Source of the DNA: Muribaculaceae bacterium
GTDB lineage: Bacteria; Pseudomonadota; Alphaproteobacteria; Rs-D84
NCBI GenBank assembly: GCA_023665245.1
Contig: JAMPEH010000078.1
Span: 1-9,133 of the forward strand
Direction: 5' to 3'
Length of the DNA stretch: 9,133 bases
Shown here: piece after piece, positions 5,464 through 9,133 of the stretch
How positions within the stretch are numbered: the stretch's first letter is position 1
How the letters are laid out: every line of letters begins with the position of its first letter
Notes under the pieces: model-generated
What the model saw: the letters and a program-made list of their open reading frames with translations, nothing else
Databases searched by the model: none
Told to the model about the DNA's origin: nothing
Made by a program: the position numbers and the translations under genes

Positions 5464-7053
5464 ACCCTTACCTGCGCGCGTAATCGCGAGCACCATAGTG
5501 TTGACGGGCGCCGTGTCGACAATATAAATACCGCCCGGCCGCTGCGGCTCGTACAGCGGGAACGTCCAGTCGCCGTTGATCAGCTCGGCGACCGTGTCAT
5601 AGTCCCGCAGCTTGTCCAGGTTCTCGTTCCCGGGGTTGTACGGGATGTCCGTCGTGTCGAAATACACCCGGTACGGCCTCCCCTCCGGGTCCTTGCCTTT
5701 CAGGGTCTTGGACGAGTCAAACAGGCCTTCCGTGAACTCATTGTCGATCAGCGGGACTTCGACCGTCAGGGGCTCGCCGTCATCGTCACGCAAGATGTCG
5801 CCCTTGTAGACCTCGACATCGCCGTCTTCGTCTAAAATGTCCTTCTTGGCCCGCTTGGCGATCTTGATCTTTTTCAGGCCCTTGTTCGTGATCGCCTGGT
5901 GGGATATCATGCTGGACACCATGACTGAGCTGTGCGCGCCGACGTCCGGGAAGATGTCATATGCCGCGTGGATCTCCTCCGGCATCTGGAGCCGGGAGTC
6001 ATCGTGGTGCTCGTTGATGTCGGACCGGTCCGCCATCAGGTTCTCAGCCTTCAGGTTTTTCGCCATGACCAGGTACAGCACCGCGAACACGATGCCGCCG
6101 GCCAGGATCGAGAAGAACAATTTCAGCGGCGTGGGCCGCATGTCCGTGAAGCGCTCGTGGTTCCGCTGCCCCGTCGTGTCGACCAGCTTCCCGCGGTTCA
6201 GCCTGACCCACTGGTACTTATTGCCCTGCGTCTCGCATCCGTATTTCGACAAATACACCGGGTCCGTGATGTCGCCTGTCAATAAAATCTCATCCCCGGA
6301 GCTGGTCTTCCCATCAGGGTCGAAATACGCGGCCACAGCGTCCGGCGTGTAAACGTAACCGTGGCCGTCCAGCTTCCCCAGGTACGTGCCATGCTCCGTG
6401 CCGAGCTCGGGCAGCAGCCTGAGATAAACCTGCGGCGTCTGGCCGTCGACCGTGCCGAGGCCGGCCATGCCGCCGATTGCCGAGTACACCTGCTGGCCGT
6501 ATTCGTCATAGACGGGCTCGTACCCGTCGGAATAGACCAGGGACCCGTCATCGGCATAATAAGCCAGGTTGCAGCCTGTGTACGCCGGCCATTTGCTGTT
6601 CGTGATGTCCGTCAGGTACCCCGTCTTTTTGTTGACGATGTACTTGCACGACGTGACCCGCATTTCCGGCTCGCCCGTCTCCTGGTTATAAACCTGCATG
6701 CCGTACTCGTCCAGGAGCGGCTGCTCGTCACGGACCGTAACGTACTGATAGTCGGACTTCGCGCCGTCGTTCTTGTAGAATACCCGGTACCACCCGGCGT
6801 TGATCCCGTCTGCCACGCCGGTCTTCTCGACGAAGCCGATCAGCACCCAGAACAGGACCGCGACAAGCAGGACGATCGGGATGATGATGGCCATGCGGCT
6901 CTTCATCGTCGTCTTCTTGGCAGCATAGGTCCGCTCCACCTGCTGCTGGTCATGTACGTTCCGGTACCTGGCGGTGTCGGACACGTCCTGGGCCTGGATC
7001 TTCCCATATGTGGTCGTCGTGTCCGGCTTCCTGCGTTTCTTTTCCTTTGCCAT
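5464..7053 (-). CDS. VirD4/TraG-type coupling protein (T4CP), exon 1
   Basis: Residues 1-530 of the coupling protein. The ATG at 7053 follows AAAGGAGG at 7074-7067, and the upstream RHH gene ends five bases before it, so the two are co-transcribed. The N-terminus is basic. Membrane segments lie at about 54-74 and 309-329, with Lys/Arg before the first and after the second, so both ends face the cytoplasm. The roughly 234 residues between them should lie outside the membrane, far more than the short loop of VirD4 or TrwB. This loop contains two copies of a DEYGxQVY motif (about 115-122 and 183-190). A cytoplasmic region of about 180 residues then leads to VLAITRAGKG (521-530), the start of Walker A. 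The frame then enters the intron. Without splicing the product ends ECGPASLATSWS (542 aa) and lacks a working ATPase. Confidence 0.9.
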
Positions 7054-7058
7054 ATTGC

Positions 7059-7286
7059 CTAAGTAACCTCCTTTGCCAGATTTTGCCGGCTGGCTTTCCC
7101 GCCAGCCCCTCCCCCGCCTGGTTTGGCGTCCGGGCAGCGCTGCCGTTCCAGATATTCCTCCAGTGCCCGCTCAACGGTGAACGTCTTCGGGACGCCCGTC
7201 CTCGAATTATGCTCTCCGAGCTGCGCAGCAATGTCAGAGCGGATCTTGAACGACATAGGGACATAGTCTTTCGTTTTCGCGGCCAT
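7059..7286 (-). CDS. Small ribbon-helix-helix DNA-binding protein (75 aa)
   Basis: The ATG at 7286 follows AAAAAGGAGG (7302-7293). The protein has the RHH pattern: a short strand with alternating residues (VPMSFKIRSD, about 9-18), helix A (IAAQLGEHNSRTG), a turn with Thr/Val, and helix B (VERALEEYLERQ, about 38-49). A Gly-rich linker and a basic tail follow (about 57-75). RHH proteins of this size act as repressors or as accessory DNA-binding proteins at transfer origins. Being first in the coupling protein transcript, it may autoregulate the promoter at 7340-7368. The exact target cannot be told. Confidence 0.78.
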   Translation of the reverse strand: MAAKTKDYVPMSFKIRSDIAAQLGEHNSRTGVPKTFTVERALEEYLERQRCPDAKPGGGGAGGKASRQNLAKEVT

Positions 7287-7313
7287 ACCGCACCTCCTTT
7301 TTTATGATATAAG

Positions 7314-7321
7314 GCATATGC
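7314..7321. promoter_or_regulatory. Possible operator palindrome in the RHH/coupling protein leader
   Basis: GCATATGC is a perfect 8-bp palindrome between the expected transcription start (near 7333) and the ribosome site. An operator for the RHH protein is only a guess: the site is short and no second copy was found nearby. Confidence 0.2.
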
Positions 7322-7339
7322 GATGCTGCGCCCTACAAC

Positions 7340-7368
7340 ATGATAGCGCAAAAACATATACCTGTCAA
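7340..7368 (-). promoter_or_regulatory. Sigma-70/sigma-A promoter of the RHH and coupling protein operon
   Basis: TTGACA (7368-7363), a 17-base spacer and TATCAT (7345-7340) lie just after a terminator and before the RHH gene. It should produce the transcript covering the RHH gene, exon 1, the intron and exon 2. Confidence 0.87.
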
Positions 7369-7383
7369 TACTGATAAAGACAG

Positions 7384-7418
7384 AAAAACAGGCCTGCCCC
7401 ACGGCAAGCCCGTTTTTT
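7384..7418. terminator. Bidirectional Rho-independent terminator
   Basis: An 11-bp stem (7388-7398 with 7403-7413) has a four-base loop. On the minus strand it contains two G-T wobbles. It has T runs on both sides: five on the minus strand and six on the plus strand. It ends the coiled-coil/RHH transcript about 15 bases after the stop at 7433 and abuts the next promoter. Confidence 0.88.
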
Positions 7419-7432
7419 CACGCGATATTTCA

Positions 7433-7639
7433 TTACGGCCCGCCGGCCTGTTTCAGGGTCGCCCCGCAGTAGCTCAGGATCGCCCGCTCGATGGCTTTTG
7501 TCTTGGACTGGCCCGTAATCTGGCAATGGGCCTGCAGCGCGTTATAGGCGTCCTGCTCGATGTACGCGCTGACGAGCGTCCCTGACTTCTTCGGTTTCCG
7601 GCCGGGGTTCTTATCCGCCCCGGATCTGTCACTGCCCAT
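7433..7639 (-). CDS. Small ribbon-helix-helix protein (68 aa)
   Basis: The start chosen is the ATG at 7639, preceded by an AGGAAGGGGG-type ribosome site. Longer in-frame starts would lie deep inside the upstream gene and give a low-complexity Arg/Ser/Thr stretch typical of a shadow frame. The gene overlaps the upstream stop by 11 bases, suggesting coupled translation. The basic N-terminus (MGSDRSGADKNPGRKPKKSG) is followed by a strand (TLVSAYIEQD), helix A (AYNALQAHCQITG) and helix B beginning SKTKAIERAILSY, the RHH layout with the G-x-S-K-T turn. It is probably a DNA-binding regulator or relaxosome-type accessory factor. It is not obviously a close copy of the 75-aa RHH protein. Confidence 0.75.
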   Translation of the reverse strand: MGSDRSGADKNPGRKPKKSGTLVSAYIEQDAYNALQAHCQITGQSKTKAIERAILSYCGATLKQAGGP

Positions 7640-9133
7640 CCTGCTGGCCCCCTTCCTGGCTGTCAGAGCCGTCCAGCTGGACCTCCTCGCCGTTGATGAA
7701 GTAATGGTACTCGGGCGTCTGCTCCAGCTGCTCCTGGGCCTGCTGGTTCGCGAGCCCTTCCGCCTGCCTGTCAACGGCGTCCTGGGCCGACCCGGCCATG
7801 ATCACGCAGCCGATGATGATGCCTACGGAAAGGGCCGCCACGAGCCCGACCGCCACACTGGTGATCTTGATCTTATCCGTGTACTTATGCAGCCGCTCCA
7901 GGTGGTGCGCACGCTCGTCCCAGGCGTCCCGCTCAGACTGGACCATCTCCAGCTGGGTCCTGTACTTGCTCTCGATCTCGCTGTCCAGGTTGATGAACTT
8001 GTGGGTCATCTCCTCCATGCGGGTGTCGGCCTGCTCCAGCTGCTGGTTCAGGAGGCGGATCTCTTCGTCCTTATGGCCCATCTCTTTCATGTGCGCCGCG
8101 TTGAGCTCAGCAACGATATGGGCGTGCTGGTCCCGCAGGGAGTTCACAAAGTTCTCGTGCTCCATGGCGGCCTTGTCGCTCTCGCCCCGGATCGCGGCCA
8201 GCTTCGCCTCGAAGTCGACGCGGGCCCGCTCCATGGCAGCAGCGGCTTCGGTATTTGCCTGGGCGACGGCGTTCTCCCGGCGCAGGCGCTCCATGTCCGT
8301 CGTGACGCGGGCCTCATCCGCCGCCATGTGCTCGTTCATGTAGTCGACGATCACGGCCTGAAGGCGGGCATATTCCTGGCGCTCCATGGCGATCATCTTG
8401 GTATATTCGTCCTTGCAGAGCTTCAGAGCCTCGGAGATGCCCGCGTCCAGCTGGCGCTTCGCCTCGGCACGCCGCTCGTCATTCAGGTTCTCGACCGCCG
8501 CGACATACTCGGCTTCCAGGGCGTTGCGCAGGTCCGTGTCGATCTGCCGGATCTCTTCCTCATGGCGCTTGTAGAACTGGTTGATGTAGTTCGCCTGGGC
8601 CTGGTTGGCCGCATTGTCCATGGCCGCCCGCATGCCCTTCTGGTACGCATCTTCATTCTCTTTCTTATAGGCCTCGGCAGTGGCCGGCAGGTTCGCAATG
8701 GCGTCTTCTTTGTTTTTCTTGATCGCCGCCAGGGTGAACCCAAACCGGGACTCCGGGCTGTCCGTCGACACGGAGCGCGTGATGGACGCGCAGTGGTCCG
8801 TGATGATGGACAGGTACCGCGTGCGCATGATCAGCAGGTTCTCATAGTGCAGCTTGGCAAGCCGGGCGTTGGCGTCGCGCCTTAAATTGTTCACGTATCC
8901 GTCCAGCCACCCGTCGCCCTCTGTCTCCGCAAACGGGATATAGGGGTTGGACTGGAGGAACATGGCGTCGAACGGCTCGGACGAGACCTCCAGCCCCAAG
9001 TCATCGGAATAGTACGTCCTCGTGACATACTTGTCCATGGCCGCCATGTCGAACTGCTGGCGCTGGGGCGCCTGCATGGCCTGCTGCCGCTGGGCGATCT
9101 CCGGGTCCTGCTTCGCCTGGTCGGACGCCGCCT
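7629..9133 (-). CDS. Coiled-coil membrane protein, 3' part only (5' end off the right edge)
   Basis: The frame is open to the window edge. The first visible Met (9077) has no good ribosome site and 18 in-frame codons precede it, so the true start is probably outside. Numbered from that Met, the protein has an N-terminal region with YYSDDLGLEVSSEPFDAMF, then a long helical, Glu/Lys/Ala/Gln-rich stretch (about 65-400) of coiled-coil character. One membrane segment follows (about 405-427, ITSVAVGLVAALSVGIIIG). A tail of about 55 residues (EYHYFINGEEVQLDG, then a Gln/Gly/Ser-rich end) should lie outside, with Lys before the segment favouring the bulk inside. I do not recognise the family. Its position beside a coupling protein suggests a structural part of the transfer apparatus; a phage-like tape-measure or membrane-tethered scaffold is an alternative. 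It is co-transcribed with the 68-aa RHH gene. Confidence 0.82.
   Translation of the reverse strand, partial: AASDQAKQDPEIAQRQQAMQAPQRQQFDMAAMDKYVTRTYYSDDLGLEVSSEPFDAMFLQSNPYIPFAETEGDGWLDGYVNNLRRDANARLAKLHYENLLIMRTRYLSIITDHCASITRSVSTDSPESRFGFTLAAIKKNKEDAIANLPATAEAYKKENEDAYQKGMRAAMDNAANQAQANYINQFYKRHEEEIRQIDTDLRNALEAEYVAAVENLNDERRAEAKRQLDAGISEALKLCKDEYTKMIAMERQEYARLQAVIVDYMNEHMAADEARVTTDMERLRRENAVAQANTEAAAAMERARVDFEAKLAAIRGESDKAAMEHENFVNSLRDQHAHIVAELNAAHMKEMGHKDEEIRLLNQQLEQADTRMEEMTHKFINLDSEIESKYRTQLEMVQSERDAWDERAHHLERLHKYTDKIKITSVAVGLVAALSVGIIIGCVIMAGSAQDAVDRQAEGLANQQAQEQLEQTPEYHYFINGEEVQLDGSDSQEGGQQDGQ

Noticed and set aside
6950..7402. 150-aa minus-strand frame over the RHH gene and promoter
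   Set aside because: It covers the promoter and terminator, is out of frame with the RHH protein, and has shadow-like composition.
7433..7774. 113-aa version of the small RHH protein
   Set aside because: The extra N-terminus is an Arg/Ser/Thr shadow of the overlapping coiled-coil gene. The ATG at 7639 has the ribosome site and begins the protein-like sequence.
1..9133. CRISPR arrays, tRNA or rRNA genes, insertion sequence ends, att sites
   Set aside because: I saw no regularly spaced repeats, tRNA-like cloverleaf, rRNA sequence, transposase or flanking terminal inverted repeats. The only long inverted repeat is the intron P8 stem.

Overview
The window reads almost entirely on the minus strand and looks like part of a conjugative element (integrative element or plasmid) from a Gram-positive bacterium. 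The evidence is strong AGGAGG-type ribosome binding sites, consensus sigma-70/sigma-A promoters with 17-base spacers, G+C-rich codon use and a VirD4/TraG-type coupling protein. A gut-type member of Bacillota or a related Gram-positive lineage would fit, but nothing here fixes the species.

Layout in the direction of transcription (right to left). (1) 9133-7629: 3' part of a gene for a long coiled-coil protein with one C-terminal membrane segment. It overlaps by 11 bases a 68-aa ribbon-helix-helix (RHH) protein gene (7639-7433), and both end at a bidirectional hairpin terminator (7384-7418). (2) A new promoter (7368-7340) drives a 75-aa RHH protein (7286-7059) and then the coupling protein gene. 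(3) The coupling protein gene is split. Exon 1 (7053-5464) ends right after the Gly-Lys-Gly of the Walker A motif. Exon 2 (3710-801) resumes with Gln-Thr and carries the rest of the ATPase. Joined, they encode about 1499 aa. (4) The 1753-base interruption (5463-3711) has the architecture of a subgroup IA group I self-splicing intron: P1 with a U-G splice-site pair, P2, a P7 R/S pair with a compensatory change, two hairpins after P7, and P9/P9.1/P9.2. Its P8 loop holds a 402-aa putative homing endonuclease with its own promoter. (5) After the coupling protein comes a terminator (751-776), then a perfect TTGACA-N17-TATAAT promoter, a GC-rich structured leader and the 5' part of an unrecognised gene running off the left edge.

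How the parts relate: the coiled-coil membrane protein and the coupling protein are probably components of a DNA-transfer apparatus, and the two small RHH proteins are likely local DNA-binding regulators or accessory proteins. The intron is a selfish passenger sitting in the most conserved part of the transfer ATPase, so transfer should depend on accurate splicing.

Main points for a second look: a homing group I intron inside the P-loop of a conjugation ATPase; a splice junction that does not fit the usual terminal-G (omega-G) rule if the exons are to stay in frame; and a coupling protein about twice the usual size, with a large external domain and an insertion in the ATPase.
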